From Fragum whitleyi (taxonomy: Eukaryota > Mollusca > Bivalvia > Cardiida > Cardiidae): DNA of 64,000 nucleotides. The stretch lies in assembly GCA_948146395.1 (NCBI GenBank), contig OX411559.1, positions 27,347,208-27,411,207 on the forward strand, read 5' to 3'. A program made the position numbers and the translations under genes. Under the pieces are notes generated by a model that searched no databases, was not told the DNA's origin, and was given only the letters and a program-made list of their open reading frames with translations. Below are positions 1 to 11,804 of this stretch, piece by piece. Numbering within the stretch: position 1 is the stretch's first letter; each line of letters opens with the position of its first letter.

Positions 1-165
1 TCACCATCAGTACTACCATTACATCCTGTCCTTAGCCTCCAGCTGCTATCCCCTGTAGGTCTACGATTATCAAATTGGTTGAAGGCAAGAGTCAGAAAGA
101 ATGAGTGCCGCCATCTGGGATCGAACCCAGGATTTCTAGATTTGGGGTGAGAATATAAATCAAGG
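1..165 (-). mobile_element. tRNA-derived SINE fragment (SINE-1 family)
   Basis: On the minus strand a B-box-like GGTTCGATCCCAG lies at about 115-129, followed by GGCACTCATTC. The same context occurs on the plus strand near 9877-9900, and both copies go on with similar text (AATCCTAGACC or AATCGTAGACC, then ATAGCAGCT). The tRNA-like head and the shared tail suggest a SINE. The copy is cut by the window edge. Family and tRNA origin are inferred. Confidence 0.5.
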
Positions 166-510
166 TATTTAGCTGAAGTTATGAATATTGGAAAAGCTGC
201 TTTGAATCCATCTTTTATTGAATTTCTGACCCCAATTAACAGTCCTTATAATGGCCACAGCTCAGTAAAATTATTTTCAGTTTAAAATAATACCTCAGTC
301 GTTGGTGGTTATAATTGATGAAAGAAAGCGTTAATTGCAATATGATAGTCAGACCATTTAAAAAGATATTTCCAGGATATGCCATAGACAATGGGTAATA
401 GATCATATTTGAAATTAGCTCCTTTGTCTCTTGGAAACTAGGCACATCCAGCTAATAAGCAGTATAATATGTCCTTGAAAAAAAGGCTGTAGAACATTAA
501 TCTAAAGTGC
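166..510. other. No gene or named element seen
   Basis: AT-rich sequence with short interrupted frames only. I see no splice-bounded exon, RNA gene or terminal inverted repeat. Confidence 0.5.
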
Positions 511-710
511 TTAACCCTTGTCATGCTGAATTAAAATCAAATGTAAAACAGCATTGAAAATAAACCCTTTTCATGCTGGACCTGGAATATTCCTGCTTTG
601 GCAGGAGCTATAGACCAACATCAACCTGCACATATGTGCAGTCTGATGTTAGTTAGTCTTCACCACCTGTTTCTCACTTTCAAACCAGAATTGTCAACAG
701 ACTGATTTTT
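511..710 (+). mobile_element. TTAA MITE, family T (truncated copy)
   Basis: It starts with TTAACCCTTGTCATGCTGAA, the terminal sequence of a MITE family with full-length copies at 36410-36651 and 48828-49063. A second start-like sequence, CCCTTTTCATGCTGG, follows near 569, so two overlapping copies may be present. The interior (GGAATATTCCTGC, ATATGTGCAGTCTGATG) matches the complete copies. The 3' part is lost where the pearl-like element at 711 begins. TTAA plus a CCC start resembles piggyBac termini (inference). Confidence 0.65.
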
Positions 711-1888
711 AGCTCCACTGGCCGAAGGCCAGTGAGCTATTGTCATGGCGAGGTGTCCGTCGTGCGTCCGTGCGTGCGTAAACTTTTCTTTAAACATCTT
801 CTCCTCCTAAACCAATTGGTGGATTTTGACGAAACTTGGCCAGAATGTTCCTTGGGTGACCCTCTTTTAAAGTTGTTCAAGAAATATGGATTGACCCCCA
901 AATATGGGCGTGGCAGGGCGAGGCTTATTTTGACCCCAAAATCTTTGAACGACATCTCCTCCCAAACCATTGTGCCAATTTCAATGAAAATTTACCAGAA
1001 TGTTCCTTGGGTGACCCTCTCCTAAAGTTGTTCAAGAAATTTGGATTGACCCACAAATATGGGCGTGGCAGGGTGGGGCTTATTTTGACCCCGAAATCTT
1101 TGAACAACATCTCCTCCCAAACCATTGGGCCAAATTCAATGAAACTTTACCAGAATGTTCCTTGGGTGACCCTCTTCTAAAGTTGTTCAAGAAGTTTGGA
1201 TTGACCCCCAAAAATGGGCGTGGCAGGGCGGGGCTTATTTTGACCCTGAAATCATTGAACGACATCTCCTACCAAACCATTGGGCAAATTTCAATGAAAC
1301 TTTACCAGAATGTTCCTTGGGTGACCCTCTTTTAAAGTTGTTCAAGAAGTTTGGATTGACCCCCAAATATGGGCGTGGCAGGGCGGGGCTTATTTTGACC
1401 CCGAAATCTTTGAACGACATCTCCTCCCAAACCATTGGGCCAATTTCAATGAAACTTTACCAGAATGTTCCTTGGGTGACCCTCTTTTAAAGTTCTTCAA
1501 GAAGTTTGGATTGACCCCCAAATATGGGCGTGGCAGGGCGGGGCTTATTTTGACCCTGAAATCTTTGAACAACATCTCCTCCCAAACAATTGGGCCAATT
1601 TCAATGAAACTTTACCAGAATGTTCCTTGGGTGACCCTCTTCTAAAGTTGTTCAAGAAATTTGGATTGACCCCCAAATTCAATCTACATCTAAATAGTTT
1701 TCTTTCTAGTGATTTTACATATAAGTTAATTAAGTTCATTCCTTCATAAGTCAGTTTCAACCTAGAAAAAGTCTGAATTCCTTCTGAATGTTGTTCACTT
1801 TCATTACCTTCTATTTTCAATATCATTCTTTCAAATCTTGAGATTTTTAAGCCAGTGGAGCGATACAGGCCCTCTTGGGCCTCTTGTT
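711..1888 (+). mobile_element. Pearl/HINE-like element, A-type ends
   Basis: The 5' end is AGCTCCACTGGC (711-722), followed by a CGTCCGTGCGTGCG microsatellite-like tract. The complementary GCCAGTGGAGC is subterminal at 1851-1861. It is followed by the hairpin AGGCCC-TCTT-GGGCCT (1867-1882) and the terminal CTCTTGTT (1881-1888). The middle is a 155-bp tandem array. A terminal 5' repeat, subterminal 3' repeat, GTCY-type microsatellite, tandem core and 3' hairpin are the described features of oyster pearl and insect DINE/HINE elements, which are non-autonomous Helentron relatives. No transposase is encoded. Confidence 0.75.
796..1675 (+). repeat. 155-bp tandem repeat core, about 5.7 copies
   Basis: The phrase ACATCTCCTCC recurs at 951, 1106, 1261, 1416 and 1571, exactly 155 bp apart. 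The units carry the same text (TTCCTTGGGTGACC, GGGCGTGGCAGGGCG) with few differences. Short frames repeat at the same period on the minus strand but lack any gene context; I read them as by-products. The same core occurs inside B-type elements at 19320-20815, 25571-26758 and 53651-54178. Confidence 0.9.
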
Positions 1889-3884
1889 ATCTACATCTTC
1901 TGTAGAAGCAGAAATATTCTGTGTTAAGCATTACAGGGTATAAGTTATCACACTGATATATCTGCATGTTGAACTGGGAAACAGGAAGAAAACACAGATG
2001 ATTAAAATGCAAAGCTCCATATCAAACTAAATAAACTTTATACATTTTTTTTCACTTTTAATATAACTTTCTTTTTGGGTTTTTCCCTTATTGTTTCATT
2101 ACAACTATATGAAAAAAATCTTGTTTTGAGCCTACTTGTTGAATTTATTTGCAGTTAATTGATGGAATAATCCTTTTAGAATTTATTGATTTTTGTCAAT
2201 AGATTTTGAAGGATTACAATGTATACAAAAAATTAAACTGTCGGACTGATTGAATTTACCAATACTGATCAAACAGTCAATTTTGAGGTTCAATGAGTTA
2301 CTATTCATGGCTCATTTTGTACCTTTACTCCATTGGGCCTGCAAAACTTAACCTTTTCCTGTATAGCTTTCGGATTTCTATATTTTTAAATGTGACCTGG
2401 TGAACCGTCAAGCAAAAAGGGATTATTTTGGAAATAAATTAGGGCGTTATGTTAAAGCCATGCACTATGGCAGTTGCTATTTATACTCCAATAAACACGC
2501 TGAAAAATACATTTTGTCCTTATAATTGCAATCCTTTAGTTCTACACATAAGAAACAATTGAAATACGCGGCCAAATTATGAAAAGTTAAAGTCCACTTT
2601 TGTGTGTAATACTATATAGATAGACATACGATCCATTTTTAGATCGCATATTAAACATGTATTGTTATCTGGCTTTCGAAGTTTACTGGCATAACTTTTT
2701 ACAAATTTTTACAACATTTCTAGAGGTATTTTTGATCAGAAATTTTGTGCTGCCCACTACTGCTTCATTTAAAAAGAAATTGGTGTGATCGAGCAAGGTT
2801 GAGATTGAGAACATGGCCTGGTGATCTTTGTCGACTCGCTGTAAACAGCAGCTCAGAATCAGAACTGTACGCGTGTAATCAAAAATTCTTTTGCAAATAT
2901 TTCAATTCTTAACTCAAATAGTGATGTAGGGTTATTAAAGGGGAACGAGGGATTTTTGAGTTCCTACAACACTGAACTTGCAGATTGATGGTCGAGATAA
3001 AAAAAATATTCCAAAATACCTGTTGCACTTTATACAGAATTGAAGTGCAATGATTTTCCCATGTGATGTGATTCAAGCCAATCAAAATACTTGATTGTAT
3101 AGGATCGCAATTATTAACAAATATTTGAAACAGAGATTAAGTCAACCAGATGTTGCATTTCTAAAATCTGCTAGGTTTGAAACGTTTCCACCCTAGTCAA
3201 CCTGTAAAGTTTGTGCAGTCTGACAGGGGTTGACACATTATGGTTAATTACCCATATGGTCCCCTTTTGCCTGATGAGTCAAATATGTGTTTTTTCAGTT
3301 GAGATAAAATTTGGACAAAAGAGGAAATTGATTATAATGAGCTGCAAGCCAACTCTCCATGTCCCACAATAATCCACCCACTTTATATTGTAGTTGGCAA
3401 TTCTGTTTTGATTTGGACACTTCAGAAATTTCAGAAAACATTGAAGGGTAATTTGTTAACCAAATTCAACAATAATAAAATTATATTTTATGAATGTAGA
3501 AACTTTAAGAATCATAGACCAATTTCCAGAATGACATCTTATTGAATTTGCAGGTTTCGATTTGCTAGTTAAGCTGGATTCATGATGGAAGAATTTCTTC
3601 ATTATAATTTATAATTGGTCAATTGCTTAACTGTCATTAGTACAGCATATACATTAAAAAGGCACTTGCCATGTAAAACTGTAATGAATTGCCGAATTAA
3701 TAATTCCTGAACTTTTAAGTTTTTTTTCTTAAGACATTATTTTTCAAAATGCAATGGGAATGGCTTCAATTGCTTTTAGAAAATTGTCCCCAGATTGATA
3801 TCAAATTTGCTAATGAATAGGACATCAGGGACATTAACAATTGCAAATTTAGAGCTAAATGCAAAACTATTGTAAGTTCAGTTA
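1889..3884. other. Intergenic, no feature recognised
   Basis: About 2 kb of AT-rich sequence without a convincing exon or RNA gene. At 1908-1946, AGCAGAAATATTCTGTGTTAAG resembles the 3' end of reverse-oriented family-T MITEs (GCAGGAATATTCTG-GTTCAGCATG), so a decayed end may be present. Confidence 0.45.
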
Positions 3885-4165
3885 TTATGCCCCCGATAGG
3901 GAGGCATCATAAATTTGACTTGTCCGTCCGTCCGTCTGTCCGTCCGTCCGTCATTCCGTTCAAAAACTTTAACATTGGCCATAACTTCCTTATTACTTAA
4001 CATATTCGCATCATACTTTACCACAACATTCCTTGGTACATTACCTTTCTGTAGGCACATACTTTGGTGACCTTGACCCCTGGATGACCTTGAACATAGA
4101 TTGGCCATAATTTAAAATCAAAGCGGTGTCGGGGGCATTGTCATCTTACAGTGACAGCTCTTGTT
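3885..4165 (+). mobile_element. Pearl/HINE-like element, C-type ends
   Basis: It begins TTATGCCCCCGATAGGGAGG (3885-3904), then a TCCG/TCTG microsatellite, about 150 bp of single-copy core, GTCGGGGGCATTG at about 4128, a GTCA-loop-TGAC hairpin and the terminal CTCTTGTT (4158-4165). Short form with only one core unit. Confidence 0.75.
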
Positions 4166-4169
4166 TTAT

Positions 4170-4275
4170 GTACTGAATTTCTCTTAATAAACCCTCCCTG
4201 GAGCTATATATTGCATGGTCAGGGAGCCTTTATTTAGTCTGATTTAAAAATCATTGAATTGGTGTCTTTATCATA
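4170..4275 (+). mobile_element. MITE family S, 5' fragment
   Basis: ATTTCTCTTAATAAACCCTC followed by GGAGCTATATATTGCATGGTC matches the left part of the family-S copies at 10967, 15236 and 49100. The right half is absent. Confidence 0.55.
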
Positions 4276-4607
4276 TCATCCAGAGCAAATGTTGCTTTTG
4301 CTATCTCGGAGCCACTTCTACAGCTCTTCTCTGAATTATAAGCCTGACTTTTCATTGTTTGTCCATTCAGGTTTGAGACTTTTTAGATTAATAGATCACA
4401 GCTGTCAATAAAAATAATCTATTGACCAATCATATTATTCATTTAGACAGGATTACAATAGTGATGGCCATCACATTCAACATTTTATTTTCTTTAATGC
4501 CATGAGCCATTTAAATGTTGCAACTACAGCTTGAATGATTGACAACAATAATTTTGTCTTATTTCAAGGAGTGCCACTCACTGGTTGAAACAGAGAATCA
4601 TGAATTG

Positions 4608-4856
4608 ACCCAGTGTGTGACATCTCCAACAGTTTCACAATATGCCTATAGTAAACATTCTGACAAGCCTGTGCATCCGCACTATCTGATCAGAGTCTTT
4701 ACTGTGCGCTCTGCAGAAAGCTGTTAGCATAGAGTATCTGTAGATACATTTAGAAAATTGTATTTGCTCCATGTGGCTTTTGAAGGCTGTTTTATAAACC
4801 ACAATACAATTTCCTTACACACATGTGAGATTGTTGCAAATGTCACGCAATGGCTC
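4608..4856. mobile_element. MITE family Q
   Basis: Inverted ends GTGTGTGACATCTCCAACAG and TGTTGCAAATGTCACGCA bound about 250 bp. The interior phrase CCTGTGCATCCGCAC followed by GATCAGAGTCTTTACT recurs in the other four family-Q copies (5195, 32147, 51292, 59174). No coding capacity. Confidence 0.7.
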
Positions 4857-5194
4857 AATTGTTATGAAATGGAAATCTCTTTCAACTTCTTAGTTCAGGT
4901 CAGGTAAGGTTGTAATAATAGATTCAATCGGACCAAAAAGTTAAGATAAATTGCTTTCCTTGGACAAAAACTGAAGATAAGTCATGAAATGGATAAATCT
5001 TTATTAGATTATGGATTAAGGACAACTGTTTTTGATACCCTACAAACATGGGATGTTCATAAAAAATAGTAGGGGGGAATATTATTAGTAAGATTTTAGA
5101 ATATTTACCTTATTTATCAAAAATCTACAGCATATTTTAGTCATCTGCCTTTTATAGACAAAATGATAAACTAATCCCCAAGAAAATAAGAAAT

Positions 5195-5434
5195 GAGTCT
5201 GTATGTGACATTTCAAACAATTTCTTACATGTGTTAAGTAAAGACTATGACCAGCCTGTGCATTCGCACAGTCTGACCAGAGTCTTCACTCTGCATTTAG
5301 TAGATAGATAAGGTCTCAAAGTATCTGTTGTACATCAGATAAATTTATTTTTTACAGTATGTGACTATCTACACCACTAAGTGTCTGCACCTAACGAACA
5401 TTTCAAATTGTTGGAAATGTCACACACAGGCTCA
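5195..5434. mobile_element. MITE family Q
   Basis: The ends TGTATGTGACATTTCAAACA and TTGTTGGAAATGTCACACAC are inverted repeats. The interior carries CCAGCCTGTGCATTCGCACA and GACCAGAGTCTTCACT, as in the other copies. Confidence 0.75.
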
Positions 5435-5870
5435 AATATTTTTGGCTTGTCTGTTTTCAAATAAGACCGAGGTATTACTATTCAGCATCGTTGATGTCGT
5501 CATTGTTATGGTCATTGTCATTGTGGTGCCCAAACCTTGACATTATGTCATAATGAGGTATAACTAAAGGCATTTACTTGAAACTTTGCACACATGTTCT
5601 CTATTAATAGATCAACCTATACTATCAAAGGAATAAGTTACGTGAATTTTTAGCAAATTATTCCACTTTTTATATGCCATTGAAAGACAGGACATATTAA
5701 AATTTTATGATCACTTATGGCATCCATTGAGCAGGCAGAGTGACCTCTTCTTTGTCTAGAGCATAACATGTCACCATTATGGACCGACTGACTCAAAACT
5801 TTGCAGTAATATATCTCTCATGATTATAGAGTGCAGTGAACAAGAACTGTAACTCTACCTAGCCTCTTTT
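5435..5870. other. Degenerate pearl-type core, low confidence
   Basis: CCGAGGTATTACTATTCAGC followed by GTTGATGTCGTCATTG resembles the start of the I-type element at 19476 (CCCGAGGTATTATGATCACC). Text such as GAAACTTTGCACACATG is typical of pearl cores. No clear ends are left. Confidence 0.35.
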
Positions 5871-6794
5871 TAGCCCACCTGAGCACATTGTGCTCAAGGT
5901 GAGCTTTTGTGATCATTGAATATCCGTCGTCCGTCGTGCGTCATCCTCAGTCAACAATTTAAGTGTTTACACTCTAGAGGCCACAAATATGGCCCAATCT
6001 TCATGAAACTTGGTCAGAATGTTGGCCAGGTCACAAGGATGAACCCTATTGAAAATGGGAAAGATCCATGCCATATCATGGGGAAAGGGGCCTTAATGAC
6101 AATTTTCTTGTTTACTCTAGAGGCCACAAATATGGCCCAATCTTCATGAAACTTAGCCAGAATATTGGCCAGGTCACAAGGATGAATCCTTTTGAAATTG
6201 GGAAGGATCCATGCCATATCACAGGACAAGGGGCCTTAATGATAATTTTCTTGTTTAAACTCTAGAGGCCACAAATTTGGAACAGTCTTCATGAAACTTG
6301 GTCTGAATGATGGCCAGGGATGAACCCTATTGAAAATGGGAAGGCTCCAAACCATATCAAGGGGAAAGGGGCCTTAATGACATTTTTTTTTTGTTTACAC
6401 CCTAAACGTCACAAACATGATTCAATCTTCATGAAACTTGGTCAGAATATTTGTCAGGTCACAAGGATGAACCCTATTTAAAATGGGAAGGATCTGTGCC
6501 ATATCATGGGAAAAGGGGCTATAATGACTTTTTTGCTCTTATCACTCTAGAGGCCTTAAATATGGTCCTATCTTCATGAAACTTAGTCAGAATGTTTGTC
6601 AGGTTACAAGGATAAACCCTATTGAAAATGGGAAAGATCTATGTCATATCATGGGAAAAGGGACCTTAGTGAAAATTGTCTTGTTTACAGCCTTAGAGGC
6701 CTTAAATCATAAAAGTACAACTTGAAAATTTGATGTTTTCAATGAGACAAAGAAACAAAGGTTAGCGATATAGGACCATCATGGTCCTCTTGTT
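5871..6794 (+). mobile_element. Pearl/HINE-like element, B-type ends
   Basis: It starts TAGCCCACCTGAGCACATTG, then GCTCAAGGTGAGCTTTTG, a CCGTCGTCCGTCGTGCG tract and about five core units of roughly 142 bp beginning CTCTAGAGGCCACAAATATG (near 5972, 6115, 6259, then diverged). It ends with the hairpin AGGACCA-TCA-TGGTCCT and CTCTTGTT (6787-6794). No protein is encoded. Confidence 0.75.
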
Positions 6795-7002
6795 TTTAGT
6801 AATTGCTCTTTGTTGTTCTTATCAAGCAGAGTGACAGGCGTATCTTATGACAAACTGCCACCTTGTTTGACCTAGGATTTTTTTTATCCACTAGCCAGCA
6901 CCCAACAGCCGAGTGTTTCATAGAAGGCAGTACTCATGTTTTTGAAAAAAAAACAATTATGCAATTTCAAATGAAACAAAACAAAATAATGATACACACA
7001 AG

Positions 7003-7052
7003 CAAAAAAAAAAAAAAAAAAAAAAAGAGGGAGAGAGAGAGAGAGAGAGAAA
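7003..7052. repeat. Poly-A followed by (GA)n
   Basis: A run of about 23 A residues followed by a GA-dinucleotide tract. Simple repeat, no element ends attached. Confidence 0.9.
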
Positions 7053-7109
7053 AAAAGCAAAATCAAAAGCTTTCCAAACTATTTTTGACTTCTCGAACAG
7101 GTGATTCTT

Positions 7110-7338
7110 TTAACCCTTTCCTGTTTTACAAAATTTTGGACCTGTCCAAATTCAAAGATTTTGCAGACGAAAATTTAAAGTGGATTTAATTTGAAAAATA
7201 ACCATTCAGTAGGGTAGAAAATAGTGTGGAAAAGGAAGAAATTGCTTGTCAGAAGCAATTTCTTCTTTTTTCACAATGTTTTCTCAATCATAAAATCACA
7301 GGCACGTAAAAAGCAAGGATGAAACAGCAAAGGGTTAA
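7110..7338 (+). mobile_element. TTAA MITE, family U
   Basis: TTAACCCTTTCCTGTTTTAC at the left and AACAGCAAAGGGTTAA at the right form inverted ends flanked by TTAA. A near-identical 229-bp copy sits at 30551-30779. A central dyad AAGAAATTGCTT-GTCAG-AAGCAATTTCTT folds on itself. TTAA target plus a CCC start is piggyBac-like (inference). Confidence 0.8.
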
Positions 7339-7616
7339 CTTAGAACATTTTGTGGTAAAAGAAGAATGAGCTTGTCAAGATCTATTTCTTATTTTCCTAT
7401 GATATTGTCCAATCTACGAGATTATTGAATCAAAAGTAAAAATAATACTAAAAGTCATGTGCAATAATGCATTCTTTGAAACAGAAGGTTCACATCTTTG
7501 ATTCAACTTGAGTCTGTTGCAATGTGTCACCGAAAGTTAGAAAGTTAAGCAATATTTGCCAATCTTAAATTGATTATATTAAATTATTCTTTCTATTACT
7601 ACTTTAAGTTATAATA

Positions 7617-7694
7617 TCGATGGGTCAGTGCGAAACAGTTGTAACTGCCTATTACTATTCAGGCAGTTACGACTGTTTTGGGCTGAGCCATCGA
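7617..7694. mobile_element. Short palindromic MITE, family P1
   Basis: The arms TCGATGGGTCAG and CTGAGCCATCGA, plus the inner AGTTGTAACTGCCT and AGGCAGTTACGACT, make a hairpin of about 75 nt. Four more copies occur in the window: 35058, 44294, 44589 and 49541. Confidence 0.8.
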
Positions 7695-8429
7695 AATGCA
7701 TTCTTAGATAGAAATAAAGAAAAAACTTGCTCATTTAGCTGTGCTTAATATTAGTATGCTATTAGTGTCTAAAATCCGTGTTAAAGGTTAAAATGTGCAT
7801 TAAACATTTGAGATTAACATGGTTCCGCTTTGCATGTATAGTCTGATTTGCAAAGCAGGGGTACAATTTGTAAATGTTTGCAAACGTTTTTGCATCATGA
7901 ATGCAGGGCAGGTCTGAACAACACACACAGCTATATGAAGAAAATTAACTCTGAGATAATAGATAATTATACATTATAGGTTATCTCCCTTGGTTTATTC
8001 CAGTTTTGACCATCTTTAATTTCACTGGTAAGAATAGAATCATGTTAAATCAGAAGATTTTCAAATGACAACAAAATCCTCTGTAGGCAGGCTAATGGCT
8101 TTCTGAACATGGTCTTACCCACCTGGAAGCAGATTTTGATTCAAGTGTAGATAAGGTTGGGTTATATTGAGTGGCTCCCGTCCCACTGCACTGAAGTTTT
8201 GTGAAATGAGCAAAATTCCACTAAAGAAAGATAATTTCTTATCAGCTTATATTCCTCTGACTGGCCGATCAGTGGTTTTTGAGAATATTGAAGGTAATTG
8301 GAAATTAAAATAGTGAAATATGAGTGGTGTACCATATTTATTTCTAATTCAACATTAACTGACAGCCTGGGAGCCAGGCTAGGGTATTATCAATGTTTAC
8401 ATCCTCAATATTTTTCAACAAAACACTAT

Positions 8430-8487
8430 GTTGTGGGTACTCATTTGAATTGTCTTGTCAAGACAATTCTTATAAGTACCCACAATA
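8430..8487. repeat. Palindromic hairpin, family P3
   Basis: TTGTGGGTACTCATTTGAAT pairs with its complement ending AAGTACCCACAA around GTCTTGTCAAGAC. A cleaner copy is at 13642-13688 and half a copy near 31965. Confidence 0.8.
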
Positions 8488-9110
8488 TAGGCTTTGTGTA
8501 TTCACTATTATATAATGTTGATTCATAATCCTAAATATATACCCTGTTACAGTATCTCTGCAGAAGGCCCTGTTTTCCATGACATATCATATAAAGATTA
8601 TTGTTAATTAAAACAGATTGATTTTATTAACAAAGAGACTGAGTGAGATGCTTATTTATGATAAAGAAAATATGTATCTGAATGGGATTGAAGATGATAT
8701 TTTAGATATCTTTTACAATGTCAAAGCATTTAGTTTTAATAATCCTAAGGTTAGATTTTATCGTTAGAATTATGGTGCATCTCTATATTATTCATGTTTT
8801 CAAAGTCTTTTTTACACAATCAACATGACCTGTATCATCTTTGCTCAGACTTCACAGCAATACATAATTATACTAAATGTAAATAATCAGGCCATGATAC
8901 AGAATAATTATTTAGAAAACATTCCTTTTACTTCTCTTGTAACCTCTATAATTTTCAGGGAGATATTATGTTGGCCAATTTTAAAAATCTCTACAGGACA
9001 GAGTTTAAGACTGGTTGAGGAGTTTAATTAATTGGGAAATTCAATACAAATATACTATTCTGAGCTGTTCTGGCACTGCCTGTTCATAGTTTGAATGATT
9101 GTCATCTTTC

Positions 9111-9236
9111 CTGTGTTCAGGATGACAAAATGATGCAAAATGGTTGCAAATTATACCCTGCTTTGCAGATGCAATTGTGTGCAAAGCAGGGTATAAATTG
9201 CAAACAATTGGCACCATTTTGTCATCCTGAACACAG
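9111..9236. repeat. 126-bp palindrome, family P4
   Basis: CTGTGTTCAGGATGAC at the left is the exact complement of GTCATCCTGAACACAG at the right. Inner arms TTATACCCTGCTTTGCA and TGCAAAGCAGGGTATAA also pair. A diverged copy is at 29698-29829. The whole element can form one long hairpin. Confidence 0.85.
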
Positions 9237-9649
9237 GGCTTGTTGAATAATGCAGAATATCATGAGAATGTTGTAAGTACTATACAATCTGTCTGATCTT
9301 TTAATCTGTATTAATTGACTGGATTAGTCCAAGTTAAATCTAATCTTACAGTCAATCTATTGGTAATGGGCAACCAAAATGGCATAACTAGAGCTTAAAT
9401 GTGCGATAGTTATGATATTTTAGGGGCCCCATCGATGAAATAACCATATGGTTTGATCATGTATAATGACGCGTTATTAATTAACCAACAATCTGTAATT
9501 CATAAAAATTAAGGTAAGATGCATTATGGAAACTAATAATTATCTAAGATGCATTTGGTTCAAGGACCTTGGAATTTATACATGTATCTAATAGAATCAA
9601 ATTTAGATTATATCCTTATCACATTTGATAAATCAATTATACCAGGGGT
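9237..9649. other. No feature recognised
   Basis: AT-rich spacer between two palindromes. No gene or repeat ends seen. Confidence 0.4.
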
Positions 9650-9708
9650 AGTGCAAGACTATTGTAAGTGCCTATATATTTATAGGCACTTACAATAGTG
9701 TTGCACTG
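9650..9708. repeat. Palindromic hairpin, family P2
   Basis: ACTATTGTAAGTGCCTATA and TATAGGCACTTACAATAGT are exact complements, with outer AGTGCAA and TTGCACT. A second copy is at 28069-28123. Confidence 0.85.
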
Positions 9709-9859
9709 ATTCCTTGATATACCTGTCTTCTGACCGGCCCATAGTCGATCTCTTTGAAGTAAGCTCCCTCTTAAAGCAAAATAAGAAATTACTATTTTCA
9801 AATAATTTCTTCATTTCAGCAATATTCAATACCATATAAATAAATTGATTTCCTTGAGT

Positions 9860-10165
9860 CCAAAACTAGAGGTCCTGGGTTTCGATCCCTGATGGTGCAC
9901 TCATTCTTTCTGACTATTTGTCTCTGACAAATGGTTTGATAATCCTAGACCTATGTGAGATAGCAGCTAGTCTCAATTTTGAACGTTATATATTTCAAGT
10001 CCAAAAATAGCATCGCAATCCGAGGACAAAAATCTATACTAAGATAGCAGCTCGAGGCTAGGAAAGGATGTGATGGATGTACTTGAGAGAGAAATACCAG
10101 GAATCCATTGTTACATGCTCCAGTTGCTGCGATATGACTGAAAAATGTTGAAAGTGGCGTAAACC
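9860..10165 (+). mobile_element. tRNA-derived SINE (SINE-1 family)
   Basis: GGTCCTGGGTTTCGATCCCT (B-box-like, about 9871-9890) is followed by GCACTCATTCTTTCTGAC, as in the reverse copy at 1-165. The body continues with GATAGCAGCT twice and AGAAATACCAGGAATCCAT, a tail phrase that recurs at 56550. No clear A box was found, so the head may be decayed. Confidence 0.5.
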
Positions 10166-10966
10166 CCATTCAATTTAGTTATTGAGTACAAAGCTAGCAA
10201 AATTGTAAAAACTTATAAAAATAGTAAAAGCAGTAACAATCAGGTTTTGATCCCTCATTTTCATCCTGACCATAGAATAGCCCAGTTATGCAAGATGGTA
10301 TAGACAAAAATTAGCCTTTCACCTAAAGTGCAGTCTGATCTTAGTCCATCTGATTTTCCTCTCTCAACCAGCTAAGTTTAAAAACTGATTTTTTAGAATT
10401 AAATTCTGTCTCACATTAAGTGCATCCAGTGTTATCAGCACTTTCATTTTAATGTTATTTTTTCCAAGCTTTTAATGCAGCATGAAAACGTTTATGATAC
10501 AGTAAATCAGTACTTACCCAATATAAATTCTTGTTTTCGGCCACCATTTTCACCTTTTGAAGCTGTTTGGTTATTCTTCAAATTTTTCAGCGCCTTTCCG
10601 CAAAGTTAATTTGATCCATCAAAAATATTTTGTTTGATAATGAAGGAATCACGGAATGTTGCTATATGTGTTAAGTATATCAACACTGTGATAGAGCTTA
10701 AAATGCTCAAACTTTTCTGAGGAAAAAGTGGACAACTGTATTCATAAGAATTTGTGTTTGCAATTTATATGTTTCTAAAAAAGAAGAAAATTAGTTACTT
10801 AATCTAGACTCATTTTGTTATCATGACTAACTTGAGTTCTTATGGCTTGTTTTAAGTGGATCCCACTCACTCTTAAAATATTTTGATTTGCTCATTAAAA
10901 TGACATCTTTCTTGGAGATGTAAATATTGATATATTATCGTTCATAATGACAATATTTTTTCTCTA
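10166..10966. other. Intergenic, no feature recognised
   Basis: No exon, RNA gene or element ends found. Near 10340 a phrase like CAGTCTGATCTTAGTCCAT recalls the interior of family-T MITEs without their ends. Confidence 0.4.
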
Positions 10967-11264
10967 CCGTATTTCTCCTAATAAACACTGAGAGCTATAC
11001 ATAACATGGTCCTGGAGCTTTTATTTAGTATGCATTTTCTGTTTTAAAAAAATCATTGAATTTATATCTTAGGCCATTCTCCCTTTGATTTTAGGTGAAT
11101 TTCCTCTAAAAAATCAAATGAATGATTGGTTAGAGAAAATTCATCTCAAATTAGAGAAGAAGTCTTAAAAGTTAATAAAAATTAGACATTTTAAGTGAGG
11201 TTTCTTAGTAAAAAATATAGGGGTGCTACTTTTAGAGAGGGCACTACTATTAGAGGAAATACGG
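10967..11264. mobile_element. MITE family S, full-length
   Basis: CCGTATTTCTCCTAATAAAC at the left and TATTAGAGGAAATACGG at the right are terminal inverted repeats about 300 bp apart. Interior phrases GGAGCTTTTATTTAGTATGC and AGGGGTGCTAC recur in the copies at 15236 and 49100. Confidence 0.8.
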
Positions 11265-11804
11265 CATTGGATAGTAAGTACCTCCAACTCAGAAAGTTTT
11301 AAAATTGCCATTGGCGTAGCATTTCTTTGGCAAAAAAGTTGTTTATTTGTGCACATTGTGATGTCAAGAAATGGGAAACAAAAGAAAAATGAATAAAGAA
11401 CTATGATAAATTCCAAGAATAAAGGCTAGTAATTTTTAACTAGAATAAAAGAGGCAGAATTACAGATCCTGAGTATAGTAGGAGTGTCCTAAAGGGGCCT
11501 CTCTCTAATATGCTGCAGGAGATTCTCTCTGTTACTCTGTTACCTTATCAGAGAGAGCAATATTACAGAAGCTAGGGTTCACCCCTCACAAACTTCTTGG
11601 GTGGGGGGAGGGGGGGGGGGGGCTGTCAGTGTTTTGTAGCTTCAATAATGCCTTTGGCATCTCCTTGTGTACTTTTTGGCCTTTATATGTTTCAAAGACC
11701 AGTCTACCTATGTTTTGATACCTTGATGATTTTTGGATTTGTGTCATGTGTCACCAACAATTGAGTGCTTACAGTCTATATATAGGCCTAAATTTTGGCT
11801 CTGC
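11265..11804. other. Spacer with a short poly-G tract
   Basis: No gene seen. A G-rich run occurs near 11598-11622. Confidence 0.4.

Larger units (their letters stand above)
7339..9110. other. Intergenic apart from the small hairpin elements
   Basis: No exon or gene seen. The stretch holds the hairpins at 7617 and 8430 and, near 7850-7910, a half copy of the hairpin family at 9111 (TTTGCAAAGCAGGGGTACAA with GCATCATGAATGCAGGGC). Confidence 0.5.

Noticed and set aside
743..1826. Series of 61-93-codon minus-strand frames
   Set aside because: By-products of the 155-bp tandem core; the same text appears in other pearl-like elements.
9871..9900. Functional tRNA gene
   Set aside because: Only a B-box-like piece is present, with a SINE body behind it; no cloverleaf can be drawn. 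The same applies at 115-129. At 40938-40993 both boxes exist but belong to a SINE.
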